Positions 8,499 through 16,417 of a stretch of 64,000 bases of DNA are shown piece by piece. Each line of letters opens with the position of its first letter. Within the stretch, counting starts at the first letter, position 1. A program made the position numbers and the translations under genes. Under the pieces are notes generated by a model. The model saw nothing but the letters and a program-made list of their open reading frames with translations. It searched no databases and was not told the DNA's origin. Source of the stretch: Puniceicoccus vermicola (lineage in GTDB: Bacteria > Verrucomicrobiota > Verrucomicrobiia > Opitutales > Puniceicoccaceae); assembly GCF_014230055.1 (NCBI RefSeq), contig NZ_JACHVA010000053.1, positions 186,001 to 250,000 on the forward strand. The letters run 5' to 3'.

Positions 8499-8957
8499 AT
8501 GCGCTTATCTCTTCCTCTTTTCTTCTTCCTTTCCTTTGTCGGAATTACGGCGCCCGCTTCAGCGGTGGAGCCAGTGAATGAGACCTTTTTCGGGAGTCTT
8601 GCCATTCATGGCTATGATCCCGTTGCCTATTTCATTGAAAAGAAGCCAGTGAAGGGCGAGAAGTCATTCAGTTATGAGTGGGAAGGGGCAAAGTGGCTTT
8701 TTGCTTCCAATGAGAATCTGAAGGCATTTGAGAAAGCACCCGAAAAGTATGCACCCCAGTTCGGAGGTTATTGCGCTTGGGCCGTGGCTCACGGGTCTAC
8801 GGCCGATATCGATCCGGAGGTTTGGTCCGTGGTCGATGGGAAGCTCTATCTCAATTACAGCAAAGATATTCAGAAAAAGTGGAATGCCGATCGGGCTGCC
8901 TTGATCAAGAAGGGGAACGAGGAATGGCCGAAGATCGTGGACGGCGGGGATCAGTAG
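8499..8957 (+). CDS. Secreted YHS-domain protein
   Basis: The 152-residue protein has a signal peptide (MRLSLPLFFFLSFVG...ASA) and a YHS domain. 'IHGYDPVAYF' is the domain start and 'YEWEGAKWLFASNENLKAFEKAPEKYAPQFGGYCAWAVA' spans the core with its single Cys. YHS domains are thought to bind metals or haem-type ligands; stand-alone secreted versions are of unknown function. It lies 43 bp after the PL22 gene but need not share its promoter. The product ends with a charged stretch (WPKIVDGGDQ). Confidence 0.85.
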   Translation: MRLSLPLFFFLSFVGITAPASAVEPVNETFFGSLAIHGYDPVAYFIEKKPVKGEKSFSYEWEGAKWLFASNENLKAFEKAPEKYAPQFGGYCAWAVAHGSTADIDPEVWSVVDGKLYLNYSKDIQKKWNADRAALIKKGNEEWPKIVDGGDQ

Positions 8958-9109
8958 GGCACTGCGGGGTTTCTCCCGAATGGCACTCGTTTAAGGACTA
9001 ATTCGAACGGCGGGACCCCTCCATCCCTCGTCCGCGGGATCCCCTCCCCTGTGAATATCCTTACACACAAGCCTATGGCTCTGGGCGGTCTCGCAAGCGC
9101 AAGAACATG

Positions 9110-9221
9110 GGAGCGCGGAATTCATTCCGCCCCGCATGCCTCTCAGGTCTTTCGCCTTAGATTCTGAGGTAAACTTTTCATGCGCAGCCAATCTGACGGG
9201 GCGGAATGAATTCCGCGCTCC
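9110..9221. repeat. Perfect 25-bp inverted repeat with 62-bp loop
   Basis: Bases 9110-9134 (ggagcgcggaattc... to ...gccccg) are the exact reverse complement of 9197-9221. The arms are GC-rich with a central near-palindromic GGAATTCATTCC. They enclose 62 bp without an ORF of interest. The two-armed element looks like a small non-autonomous repeat (MITE or paired REP), not a terminator, because no T-run follows either side. It lies in the 472-bp gap between the YHS gene and the HAD gene. Confidence 0.75.
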
Positions 9222-9236
9222 ATTTTAGGCATGCTC

Positions 9237-9308
9237 CTACAGGGCAACTCGAAGATTTTGCAGGAAAACGTTAGTCTAGGAGTTTGTGTCTATGGATATG
9301 CCCTGTAG
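9237..9308. repeat. Secondary inverted repeat, 10-bp arms
   Basis: CTACAGGGCA at 9237-9246 pairs with TGCCCTGTAG at 9299-9308. This is a second nested dyad just right of the 25-bp inverted repeat, so the gap 8958-9429 is built of several repeat-like blocks. No coding potential stood out in this gap. Confidence 0.5.
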
Positions 9309-9365
9309 CAGGGGAGGCGTCTTTCTGTAATTTTCTGACTCCCCTTCTACGAGTAGAAGTGGGGG

Positions 9366-9381
9366 ACCAGCGCCAGCTGGT
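9366..9381. repeat. Short hairpin near the end of the HAD gene
   Basis: ACCAGC (9366-9371) and GCTGGT (9376-9381) form a 6-bp stem with a 4-base loop, beside an imperfect CCCCTTCTA/TAGAAGTGGGG dyad at about 9342-9365. It lies downstream of the leftward HAD gene but has no clear T-tail on that strand, so a terminator role is doubtful. Confidence 0.35.
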
Positions 9382-9429
9382 GGGGTAGTTCCCCTTCAAT
9401 ACAACGCGTTAAGCTAGTCTCATTCGGAA

Positions 9430-10110
9430 TTAGCCCGGCCACTTCATCTCCTGGAGGAGGGTTGGGTAGTCTGCGGCGACCCATTGGCATCCGGCATTGC
9501 GGAGATCCTCGGCTTCAAGGGTCGTTGTGAGTCCAGCGACTTTGCACCCAGCGGCGAGGGCGGCTTCAGTGCCTCGCTCTGCGTCCTCGATGACCAGACA
9601 ATCGCGGGGATCGAGGCCCAAGTGAAGGGCTCCGGTAATGTAGGGCTCCGGATGAGGTTTGGCGTGCGTGACTTCGTCGGCGCTCACCGTGTAGGCGAAC
9701 AGATGCGCAATGTCCAAAAGGCGGAGGACGAGGTCGCAGTTGTGGCGAGTCGCCGAGGTGACGACGGCTGTCGGGATCTCCTCGGCTTGCAGTCGCTCTG
9801 CGTAGGACCGAAATCCGTGGATTAGGCTGACAGAGGGAAGACCCTTTTCGAAGATCTCTTGCTTGGCGGCATGAATCTCGGGGCCTTGAAAGCGTCCGTC
9901 CGAGTACTCGCGGGCGACGAGCCCGAAGGTGTCGCGCTCGGAGGTTCCTTTGAATTCTCTTAACCGGCTATCCGGGACGGCGAGATCCATTTCTCGGAAG
10001 ACGATCAGCATGGCTTCCTCGTGGAGAGGCTCCGAGTGAATGATGACCCCGTCGAGATCAAAGAGGACTCCGCGAAACGTGGTGGAGGTGGGCTCCGGGC
10101 TTGTATCCAT
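9430..10110 (-). CDS. HAD-superfamily hydrolase, beta-phosphoglucomutase-like
   Basis: The 226-residue protein has HAD motif I 'FDLDGVIIHSEP' near the N-terminus, motif II Thr/Ser in 'TAVVTSATRHN', a Lys in 'THAKPHPEPY', and motif III/IV 'CLVIEDAERGTEAALAAG'. A four-helix cap lies between motifs I and II, as in the PGMB/YcjU/phosphoglycolate phosphatase branch. The substrate cannot be read from the sequence; sugar phosphates are the usual ones. I chose the ATG at 10110. The frame stays open to 10215, but the extra 35 residues look non-coding. The gap up to the terminator at 10418 shows no gene. Confidence 0.85.
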   Translation of the reverse strand: MDTSPEPTSTTFRGVLFDLDGVIIHSEPLHEEAMLIVFREMDLAVPDSRLREFKGTSERDTFGLVAREYSDGRFQGPEIHAAKQEIFEKGLPSVSLIHGFRSYAERLQAEEIPTAVVTSATRHNCDLVLRLLDIAHLFAYTVSADEVTHAKPHPEPYITGALHLGLDPRDCLVIEDAERGTEAALAAGCKVAGLTTTLEAEDLRNAGCQWVAADYPTLLQEMKWPG

Positions 10111-10417
10111 AGAGACCAGTTTGGGCCAAACGGGAAGAATCGCAAAAGAAGAATGAATTTCTCCGTCGAGGGGGGAGCCGGGAATGGGGGTACTGCTTCG
10201 GACATTGGCAGCCATTTTGTGGGAAAACCACGGAGAAGTCTGGTGGGGGGCTTGGGCCCGGGTTTTCCGTAGGTTCTGGTCCTTGCGTAGGCAGGCTGAA
10301 GCGCTGCGCTCCGAAAAGCCGAGGCAGACGGGAATCGTTTCGTTCCATGACTACCCCCAATTGTCTGTTGCTTCCCGTAGATCGAACTGCCTCAGGACGG
10401 CACTTTTTTCGTAAATA
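10111..10417. other. Gene-free stretch between HAD and pirin genes
   Basis: This gap presumably holds the promoter of the leftward HAD gene. A phrase around 10290-10320 (aggctgaagcgctgcgctcc, containing the short dyad AGCGC-T-GCGCT) resembles the TTCAGCCT-containing palindrome at 19646-19667 and may be a dispersed repeat. I see no ORF worth calling. Confidence 0.35.
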
Positions 10418-10446
10418 AAAGGCCGCGCTCGGGAAGCGCGGCCTTT
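10418..10446 (-). terminator. Rho-independent terminator after the pirin/DoxX unit
   Basis: AAAGGCCGCGCT (10418-10429) and AGCGCGGCCTTT (10435-10446) form a perfect 12-bp stem with a 5-base loop. Read leftwards it is followed by TTTTATTTAC, a T-rich tail. It sits 40 bp past the stop of the leftward pirin gene. Confidence 0.85.
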
Positions 10447-10486
10447 GGGAAAATTACGATCCGGATTCTTCCGGAGGTTTGACGAA

Positions 10487-11206
10487 TCAGCTGAGAGGAA
10501 CGCTGAAGACAAGAACTTCGGCCGGGTTCTCACTCGGGTTGCTTATCGTGAGGGAGGTGGATTCGATTCCTAGGCTGTCCCCAGGCTGCAGGGTCTCACC
10601 CGCGGTCTCAATGGAGCCGGAGAGGATGAAAATCCATTGACCATTGAGCGGCTCTTCCGTTTCGAGTTCGATGCTCGCGCCGGGTTCGAGCACGACTGAT
10701 CGCAGTTCGGACGGATTGCGAATCGCCATCGAATGATTTCTGCCATCTCCCGAGAGGACTAGTCGCCACTCGTTCGGTTGAGAAGTCAGCAGTTTTCGAT
10801 CTTCATAGCGGGGCGCTAGACCTTTTTCGGTCGGCTCGATCCATATCTGAAGAAAATGGGCCGCTTTCGATTTGGAGGGATTGAATTCGCTGTGCACGAC
10901 TCCGCTCCCCGCGGACATGTATTGGATTTCGCCGGGTTCAATGATGCGCCCATTGCCGAGGCTGTCCTTGTGCTGTAGCTGACCCTCGATGGCGACGCTG
11001 ACAATTTCCATGTCGCGGTGCGGGTGAGGGGGGAAGCCATTTCCTGGCTCGATCCAGTCGTCATTCAGGACTCGCAGTGGACCAAAGCCCATTCGATCAG
11101 GATCATAAAAGTTCCCGAAGGAGAAACTGTGACGACTGTTCAGCCAGTCGATTTGGGTGTGACCCCGTTCGTTTGAACGGGTGAGAATGTGAGCGGTCGT
11201 TTTCAT
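10487..11206 (-). CDS. Pirin-family bicupin protein (YhhW type)
   Basis: The 239-residue protein has the pirin N-terminal pattern: 'RGHTQIDWLNSRHSFSFGNFYDP', then 'GFPPHPHRDMEIVSVAIEGQLQHKDSLGN', giving the cupin metal ligands (HPHRDME and the later His in SGVVHSEF). It continues into a weaker second cupin. Bacterial pirins such as YhhW are iron-type cupins; some have quercetinase activity. The ATG at 11206 is preceded by a strong AGGAGGT five bases upstream, which decides the start over the TTG one codon before. It is the last gene of a leftward unit with DoxX, under a palindromic operator. Control by the adjacent MarR-type regulator is likely. Confidence 0.88.
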   Translation of the reverse strand: MKTTAHILTRSNERGHTQIDWLNSRHSFSFGNFYDPDRMGFGPLRVLNDDWIEPGNGFPPHPHRDMEIVSVAIEGQLQHKDSLGNGRIIEPGEIQYMSAGSGVVHSEFNPSKSKAAHFLQIWIEPTEKGLAPRYEDRKLLTSQPNEWRLVLSGDGRNHSMAIRNPSELRSVVLEPGASIELETEEPLNGQWIFILSGSIETAGETLQPGDSLGIESTSLTISNPSENPAEVLVFSVPLS

Positions 11207-11229
11207 CAAGACCTCCTTGGTGTGAAGTT

Positions 11230-11667
11230 CTATACCTTTTTCGCGGTGAGGATGCGATCAACCGAAAGAGATCCGGCGCCGCCGATGGCCAGAGTCAGGC
11301 TCGCGAGGAGGAGGGTCAGGGCGTATTCCATTCCTTCCGGGAGGAAAAAGGCTCCGGCATGAGCGGTTGCGATCGCGACGGCCATGGTTCCTACCAAGGC
11401 TAAGCCAGCAATCCGCGTGGCGAATCCAATGATGAGAAGAATGCCGCCGATGAATTCGGTTCCACCGGCCAATGCCGCCATCAAGATACCGGGTTGGAGG
11501 CCAAGCTGCTCCGCGAAAAAGTTTCCGGTGCCCCGGAGGCCATAGCCGCCGAACATACCGAAGAGCTTTTGCGATCCATGGGCAAACATTACGGCTCCGA
11601 CTCCTAGACGAAGTGGGATGAAGGCCAGAGTGTTACGGGTCGAGAGGATGGTGGATTTGATGTTCAT
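11230..11667 (-). CDS. DoxX-family membrane protein
   Basis: The 145-residue protein has four predicted membrane helices and the DoxX/YphA signature 'PLRLGVGAVMFAHGSQKLFGMFGGYG', followed by 'GTEFIGGILLIIGFATRIAGL'. DoxX-like proteins are small inner-membrane proteins linked to quinone, oxidative or thiol stress, often next to MarR regulators and pirins. Here it lies 23 bp before pirin and its start is 24 bp from a perfect 18-bp palindrome. A stress-inducible operon is inferred. Confidence 0.88.
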   Translation of the reverse strand: MNIKSTILSTRNTLAFIPLRLGVGAVMFAHGSQKLFGMFGGYGLRGTGNFFAEQLGLQPGILMAALAGGTEFIGGILLIIGFATRIAGLALVGTMAVAIATAHAGAFFLPEGMEYALTLLLASLTLAIGGAGSLSVDRILTAKKV

Positions 11668-11690
11668 CGTGGATAGTGTGCATCGGGAAA

Positions 11691-11708
11691 TAACTTGATG
11701 TCAAGTTA
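11691..11708. promoter_or_regulatory. MarR-type operator of the DoxX-pirin unit
   Basis: TAACTTGATGTCAAGTTA is an inverted repeat with two perfect 8-bp arms and a 2-bp centre. It lies 24-41 bp upstream of the DoxX start codon, between it and the marR stop. The core CTTGA-N2-TCAAG recurs in front of the MarR gene, so both are probably bound by that regulator. Confidence 0.75.
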
Positions 11709-11717
11709 AATGGCGGA

Positions 11718-12170
11718 TTAGCCTTTCTTCGCTTCGGCTTCCACGCCGATTTTGCGAACGAGGGTGCCAAACTGATCTTTTTCTTCTTCGGTAAAAACGG
11801 AGAAGAGCTCGTCGAGTCGTTGAGAATGCTCGCGAAAGCTGCTCTCGATTAAAGAGCGGCCAACTTGGGTGAGTTCGACCCGCACTACTCTTCGGTCGAG
11901 ATCGTCGCGGATTCGCTCGACCAACCCTTTTTTCTCGAGGCGTTGAACCGCGGTGGTAATAGAGCCACTCGTCAGAAGAACTTTTTCGCCAATCTCGTTC
12001 ACGGGCATCGAACCTTTGTGGAGTAAGAGTTCCAGGACGGCGAAGTCGGTGAGAGAGCCGCAACCCACTTTCTGGATGCTCTCACGGTCGAAGCTCATGA
12101 TGGAGTGAGAAGCTTTCCAGAAGAGAAGAAAGAGGTGTGTCCCGGAATTGCGGTAGATTTTGGTCATCAA
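11718..12170 (-). CDS. MarR-family transcriptional regulator
   Basis: The 150-residue protein has the winged helix-turn-helix of the MarR family: 'LTDFAVLELLLHKGSMPVNEIGEKVLLTSGSITTAVQRLEKKGLVERIRDDLDRRVVRVELTQVGRSL', with the wing Asp-x-Arg-Arg (DLDRR). Flanking helices would make the dimer interface. A single Cys (near residue 37) might allow redox sensing as in OhrR/MhqR-type members, but that is a guess. A CTTGAGGTCAAG site precedes its own start, indicating autoregulation, and the same core precedes the DoxX-pirin genes. Confidence 0.88.
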   Translation of the reverse strand: MMTKIYRNSGTHLFLLFWKASHSIMSFDRESIQKVGCGSLTDFAVLELLLHKGSMPVNEIGEKVLLTSGSITTAVQRLEKKGLVERIRDDLDRRVVRVELTQVGRSLIESSFREHSQRLDELFSVFTEEEKDQFGTLVRKIGVEAEAKKG

Positions 12171-12193
12171 AGGAATTCTAGAGTAAGAAAAGG

Positions 12194-12205
12194 CTTGAGG
12201 TCAAG
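12194..12205. promoter_or_regulatory. Second CTTGA-N2-TCAAG operator, upstream of marR
   Basis: CTTGA-GG-TCAAG forms a 12-bp dyad 24 bp upstream of the marR start. The core equals that in the 18-bp palindrome at 11691, while the outer bases differ, so binding may be weaker. Confidence 0.65.
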
Positions 12206-12257
12206 GTAAGTTGGGGTGGCGATTCTCTAATCGCCCTGTTTTGGGGTCGTTGGAAAT

Positions 12258-13058
12258 TTAGGATAAGGGACTCGTGGGACCATCGACGGCGAGGAGCTGA
12301 TGGTGGTCTGATTCGACCCAGTGGGCGTTCACGTGGTAGACGTCTTGGATCAGCTCGGGGGTCAGCACTTCGCTGGGGGTGCCTTGGCCGGTGACCATGC
12401 CCTCTTTGAGGACGGTGACCGTTTCGGCAAATCTCATGGTCTGATTGAGATCGTGCAGAACTAGAAGTACTGCGGCTCCGTTCATTGCCCATTCCCGGGC
12501 AATGGCAAAAACTTGATGCTGGAAAGTGAGGTCAAGGCTTGCCGTCGGCTCATCCAGGATAAGGACGCTGTTCTCAGGTTGCCCCAATTGGGCGAGAATG
12601 CGGGCGAGGTGGACTCGTTGCTTCTCGCCTCCCGAGAGGTGGAGGTAGCCTTCATCGGCCCGTTCCCACAAGCCGACTTTCTCGAGGGCTTTCTCGATAG
12701 CGGCGGTGGTTGCGACCTTCGATTCCCGGTAGGGGAGCCTTCCGATCTCTACAACTTCGCGGATGGTGAACGGGAAGGTAAGCGATGAGGTTTGTGGGAG
12801 AAAGGCGCGGCGTCGGGCGAGGTCGGAGCTTTCGTATTCAGCTAAATTTCGGCCATCGAGCGCAACGCTTCCAGAAGTCGGATGGGCTTCCCCCGTCAGG
12901 ACGCGGAGGAGGGTGCTCTTGCCCGCGCCATTCGGGCCCACGATAACGTGAATCTTTCCCCGTTGCAGGGTGAAATCCACATTGCGAAGGAGGGGCTTGG
13001 CGCCAGCGCGCATGCAGATGCCCTCGGCACGGAGGATCTCTGGAGGTGGTGGGTTCAT
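12258..13058 (-). CDS. hmuV: Haem ABC transporter, ATP-binding protein
   Basis: The 266-residue ATPase shows Walker A GPNGAGKST (41-49), Q-loop in 'FLPQTSS', signature LSGGEKQ (141-147), Walker B SVLILDEP and the H-loop His in 'LLVLHDLNQ'. Overall it matches HmuV/BtuD-type importers. It works with the permease encoded just upstream; start and stop codons overlap by 4 bp. With HmuT and HmuU it would drive haem from the periplasm into the cytoplasm. It is the last gene of the leftward operon. Confidence 0.9.
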   Translation of the reverse strand: MNPPPPEILRAEGICMRAGAKPLLRNVDFTLQRGKIHVIVGPNGAGKSTLLRVLTGEAHPTSGSVALDGRNLAEYESSDLARRRAFLPQTSSLTFPFTIREVVEIGRLPYRESKVATTAAIEKALEKVGLWERADEGYLHLSGGEKQRVHLARILAQLGQPENSVLILDEPTASLDLTFQHQVFAIAREWAMNGAAVLLVLHDLNQTMRFAETVTVLKEGMVTGQGTPSEVLTPELIQDVYHVNAHWVESDHHQLLAVDGPTSPLS

Positions 13059-14185
13059 AGGCCGATCGAGGAAGCTCCTTTCCGCGCTTTGAGGAGGAGA
13101 GCGAGGAAGAAGGGGCCTCCGATGAGCGAGGTGAGAATTCCGATCTGGATCTCGGAAGGAGCTACTGCGGTGCGGGCGAAAACATCGGCGATGAGGAGAA
13201 GGATCGAGCCGAGGAGGGCGCCGGCCGGTAGCAGGAGTCGATGGTCTGGACCAAAAACGGTGCGAATCATGTGGGGAACGACGAGACCGACAAATCCAAT
13301 GATCCCGCAGAAGGCCACGGTGATTCCGACCATCAAAGCGCTGAGCAGGATGACCGCCCGCTTCACTTGATGCACCTGAATGCCGAGATGGAAGGCCTCC
13401 GCTTCTCCGAGGAGGAAGGAGTTCAGGGCTCGATCATACCGGAGGGCGAAAAAAGCGCAGGGAATGATCAGGATGGTTAGGTGCAAGGTTGACGTCCAGT
13501 TCGAGCCAGCGAGGCTTCCGAGAGTCCAAAAAGTGACGCTGCGCAATTGGTCGTCGGTGGCGAACATCGTAACGAGGAGTCCGACGAAGGCTCCGCCGAT
13601 CGCGTTCGCGGCAATGCCAGTCAGAAGCATCGCCGGGACATTGATTCTGCCCCGGACGAGAGAGATGCGGTAGATCGTAAAAGTCAGGCCCACGGCTCCG
13701 GCCATGGCAAAAACCGGAAGTCCGAAATGATCGAAGAAATCGACGAGGGCCTGCGGTGTCTGGATATTTGCCTGGGCAAGTCGTGTCAGTGTCAGTGGCA
13801 GGAGGACCAAAGCGAGGACTCCCCCCATTGCGGCCCCACTCGAGACGCCGATGAGTGCGGGGTCGGCCAGTGGGTTGCGGAAGAGCCCTTGGAGGAGCGC
13901 GCCGGACAGAGAGAGTGCGGCACCAACGAGAATTCCCGAGATGACCCGCGGGAGGCGAATCTCCCGGATGACCACCTCTTGAAGGCTGACTTGAGAATCT
14001 TCGCCGTCTCCGGTCAGCCCGGTCCAAACTTCTTCTGCGCTCGTCGAGACCGCTCCGCTGCCCAGAGACCAAAAGGCCACTCCGACCAGGAGAAGGCTCA
14101 ATGCTGCCAAGACGATCCAGTGCTTAGCGCGTCGATTCGGTGTGCGGCGGGATTTGGATGAATCGGTTGAGGACACAGGAATCAC
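13055..14185 (-). CDS. hmuU: Haem ABC transporter permease (FecCD family)
   Basis: The 376-residue protein has a first helix after a basic N-terminus and about ten membrane segments. It shows the FecCD hallmarks 'RLPRVISGILVGAALSLSGALLQGLFRNPLADPALIGVSSGAAMG' and the C-terminal 'GFVGLVVPHMIRTVFGPDHRLLLPAGALLGSILLLIADVFAR' coupling region. It overlaps hmuT upstream and hmuV downstream by 4 bp each, indicating translational coupling. The assignment to haem rather than siderophore or B12 rests on the divergent hemS gene. Confidence 0.9.
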   Translation of the reverse strand: MIPVSSTDSSKSRRTPNRRAKHWIVLAALSLLLVGVAFWSLGSGAVSTSAEEVWTGLTGDGEDSQVSLQEVVIREIRLPRVISGILVGAALSLSGALLQGLFRNPLADPALIGVSSGAAMGGVLALVLLPLTLTRLAQANIQTPQALVDFFDHFGLPVFAMAGAVGLTFTIYRISLVRGRINVPAMLLTGIAANAIGGAFVGLLVTMFATDDQLRSVTFWTLGSLAGSNWTSTLHLTILIIPCAFFALRYDRALNSFLLGEAEAFHLGIQVHQVKRAVILLSALMVGITVAFCGIIGFVGLVVPHMIRTVFGPDHRLLLPAGALLGSILLLIADVFARTAVAPSEIQIGILTSLIGGPFFLALLLKARKGASSIGL

Positions 14186-15180
14186 GGTTCTCTCTGGGCG
14201 AGTTGATTCCCCGCGGGTGGATTCGCTTGTTCAGAGAGAATCTGGTTCCACCTCAAGGCGGCTTCACCCAGACGGGGGCCAAAAGTCAGATCATCAAGGG
14301 GAACTCCGTAGACCGCTTCATTTTGAATTGCGGAGACCGATGAAAGGGCGGGATTGTCGCGGAGAGCCTGAATCGTTTCCGGTGACGCCCCGTGCCCAGG
14401 CGAAATGCCGCAGATGATCACGTCCGGATTCATCTGGATGACGCTTTCAAGGGAAACTGGTTGAAACCCCGAAAACTCTTTAGCGGCATTGGTTCCGCCC
14501 GCCAACTCGATCAGGGTCGCCGATCGGGAGTCGCTCCCTCCAGCCATTCCTCCAGTCGATGCGGTCGGAGGATTGAGGAAAAAGAGGACCGTTGGCTTTT
14601 CGCGACTCCAGGATCGAGCCTCGGACTCGGCCTGGCTGAGCTGGGACTGGATGGTTTTGAGCAGAGCTTCTCCTTCCTCTGGTTTTCCCAATTGTTGAGC
14701 GACCTCCGACACAGACCGCTCAAGATCCTCCACGGTCTTGGGATCGGGAAGCCAGAGGGTCGGGATGCTGAGTTCTTCCATTATTTCGCGGGCAGCCGGC
14801 GGGCCAAGGGCGCCAGTCGCGATAATCAGTCCGGGATCCTTAGACAGAACCCCTTCCGGAGAAATACTCCGGACGTAACCCACTTGAGGGAGTTGCCGAA
14901 CCTCTGGCGGAAAGGTGCTGGAAAGGTCGACTGCCGCAACTTGGTCGCCTGCGCCGAGAGCAAAGACAATCTCGGTTGCCGCTCCGCCAATGGTAACAAT
15001 GTTTGTCGGTGAACCCTTGTCGGAATCGATCTGGGTCTCCGAAGATGAGAATTCGGGAGAAGATTTTTTTTCACCGTTTTCGCTGCACCCGAAGAGCAAG
15101 GCGATGGCTGCACAGGCTCCTAGAATGGGGAAATTACGCATGAGACGAGCACAATAGCTCTGCTTGTGAGAATGAGACAT
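14182..15180 (-). CDS. hmuT: Haem ABC transporter substrate-binding lipoprotein
   Basis: The N-terminus carries a lipobox (ALLFGCSENG), so the protein is probably a lipoprotein in the periplasm. The body fits the HmuT/BtuF-type class III binding proteins: 'NIVTIGGAATEIVFALGAGDQVAAVDLSSTFPPEVRQLPQVGYVRSISPEGVLSKDPGLIIATG' and 'MNPDVIICGISPGHG'. The ATG at 15180 gives 332 residues; an inner ATG at 15141 (MRNFPILG...) would also leave a complete signal peptide. It is the first gene of the leftward hmuTUV operon, divergent from hemS by 75 bp. Confidence 0.88.
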   Translation of the reverse strand: MSHSHKQSYCARLMRNFPILGACAAIALLFGCSENGEKKSSPEFSSSETQIDSDKGSPTNIVTIGGAATEIVFALGAGDQVAAVDLSSTFPPEVRQLPQVGYVRSISPEGVLSKDPGLIIATGALGPPAAREIMEELSIPTLWLPDPKTVEDLERSVSEVAQQLGKPEEGEALLKTIQSQLSQAESEARSWSREKPTVLFFLNPPTASTGGMAGGSDSRSATLIELAGGTNAAKEFSGFQPVSLESVIQMNPDVIICGISPGHGASPETIQALRDNPALSSVSAIQNEAVYGVPLDDLTFGPRLGEAALRWNQILSEQANPPAGNQLAQREP

Positions 15181-15255
15181 AGTTGCAATAAATCTCTATG
15201 AGGGCTTGACGGGGCAAGAGTAAAACGCTACCGAGTCTCAACATCACAAAATTTT

Positions 15256-16308
15256 ATGGAAACCATTACCACTCTCCGCGACCGATATACAGCTCTCAAA
15301 CAGGAGGAGCCCCGTCTACGCATTCGCGATGCGGCCACTCGTCTTGAAGTGGGAGAGGCGGAGCTCGTGGCTTTGGACTGTGGAAACTCGGTGACCCGTT
15401 TGGACATCTCCGATTGGCACTCGTTTATTCGGGCGCTCAAGCCACTGGGAAAAGTGATGGTGTTGACGCGCAACGAGTTTTGCGTCCACGAGAAGACGGG
15501 GGAGTATGAGTTCATTCCTGAAAGCGGGGCACACGTGGGACTGGTGACGGGGAAAGACATTGATCTGCGCCTCTTTTACAAGAGTTGGGATTCTGCGTTT
15601 GCCGTGGAGATCGAAAATCCGCGGGGCGGCATGATGCGTTCTTTCCAGTTTTTCGATTCGGCGGGAACGGCGATTCACAAAGTCTATCTTCGGAACGAGG
15701 AAGGCTTGAACGAGTTCCGGTCCTTGACCGAACGCTTTCGTGCCGAGGATCAGGGGGATTCTCAGGTAACGGCTCCGTTGAGCAAGAGCTCTTCCGATAT
15801 CGAGCCGACTGAGGAAACCAAAGAAGCGTTGATTGCCGATTGGTCGGCCCTGGAGGATACCCACCAGTTTTTCATGCTTCTGCGGAAGCACAAGATCAGC
15901 CGCTTGAACGCGATCCAAGTGGCTGAAGGCCATTTCACGCAAAGAGTCGGGAACGATGCGGCGGCTAAGATTTTGGAGGGGGCCGCCGAGAAGGGCGCCC
16001 CGATCATGGTTTTTGTCGGAAACGAGGGCGCGATTCAGATTCACACCGGTCCTGTGCAAAAAACTGCCCGCATGGGAGATTGGATGAACGTCATGGATCC
16101 CGGTTTCAACTTGCACCTCCTCGAAAGTGGCATCGCCACTTCCTGGATTGTGGAGAAGCCCACCAAAGACGGTACCGTGACCTCCCTCGAGGTGCTCGAT
16201 CAGGAAGGGGAAACGATCGTCCAATTCTTCGGCGAGCGTAAGCCAGGCAAGCCGGAGCGCGAAGACTGGCGAGACCTGTTGGCCGACCTCATCGCCGAGC
16301 AGGCCTAA
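15256..16308 (+). CDS. hemS: Hemin-degrading factor / haem-trafficking protein
   Basis: The 350-residue protein has the two-fold HemS/HmuS/ChuX layout. An N-terminal repeat includes 'LRIRDAATRLEVGEAELVAL' and 'GKVMVLTRNEFCVHEKTGEYE'. A second repeat contains 'SRLNAIQVAEGHFTQRVGNDAAAKILEGAAEKGAPIMVFVGNEGAIQIHTGPVQKTARMGDWMNVMDPGFNLHLLES', where haem ligands lie in homologues. It acts in the cytoplasm, receiving haem from HmuTUV and releasing iron. Divergence from hmuT suggests a shared control region, but I see no convincing Fur box in the 75-bp gap. Confidence 0.92.
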   Translation: METITTLRDRYTALKQEEPRLRIRDAATRLEVGEAELVALDCGNSVTRLDISDWHSFIRALKPLGKVMVLTRNEFCVHEKTGEYEFIPESGAHVGLVTGKDIDLRLFYKSWDSAFAVEIENPRGGMMRSFQFFDSAGTAIHKVYLRNEEGLNEFRSLTERFRAEDQGDSQVTAPLSKSSSDIEPTEETKEALIADWSALEDTHQFFMLLRKHKISRLNAIQVAEGHFTQRVGNDAAAKILEGAAEKGAPIMVFVGNEGAIQIHTGPVQKTARMGDWMNVMDPGFNLHLLESGIATSWIVEKPTKDGTVTSLEVLDQEGETIVQFFGERKPGKPEREDWRDLLADLIAEQA

Positions 16309-16417
16309 CACTTTTTAAGGAACATCACCGCAAAGACAGAGAATTCATCAGATAGGAAAATGAGAATGAGTCCCGGTATAACTAGTGCCGGAGCAAATGT
16401 CTATCAATCGATAAAGT

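Noticed and set aside
15165-15174. TGAGAATGAG half-site, also at about 16362, as Fur boxes
   Set aside because: Only half of the 19-bp palindrome is present, and one copy lies inside hmuT. No partner half was found.
15206-15232. TTGACG and GCTACC as a shared promoter type with the gene at 25371
   Set aside because: The spacing differs (15 against 22 bases) and neither has a credible -10 hexamer.
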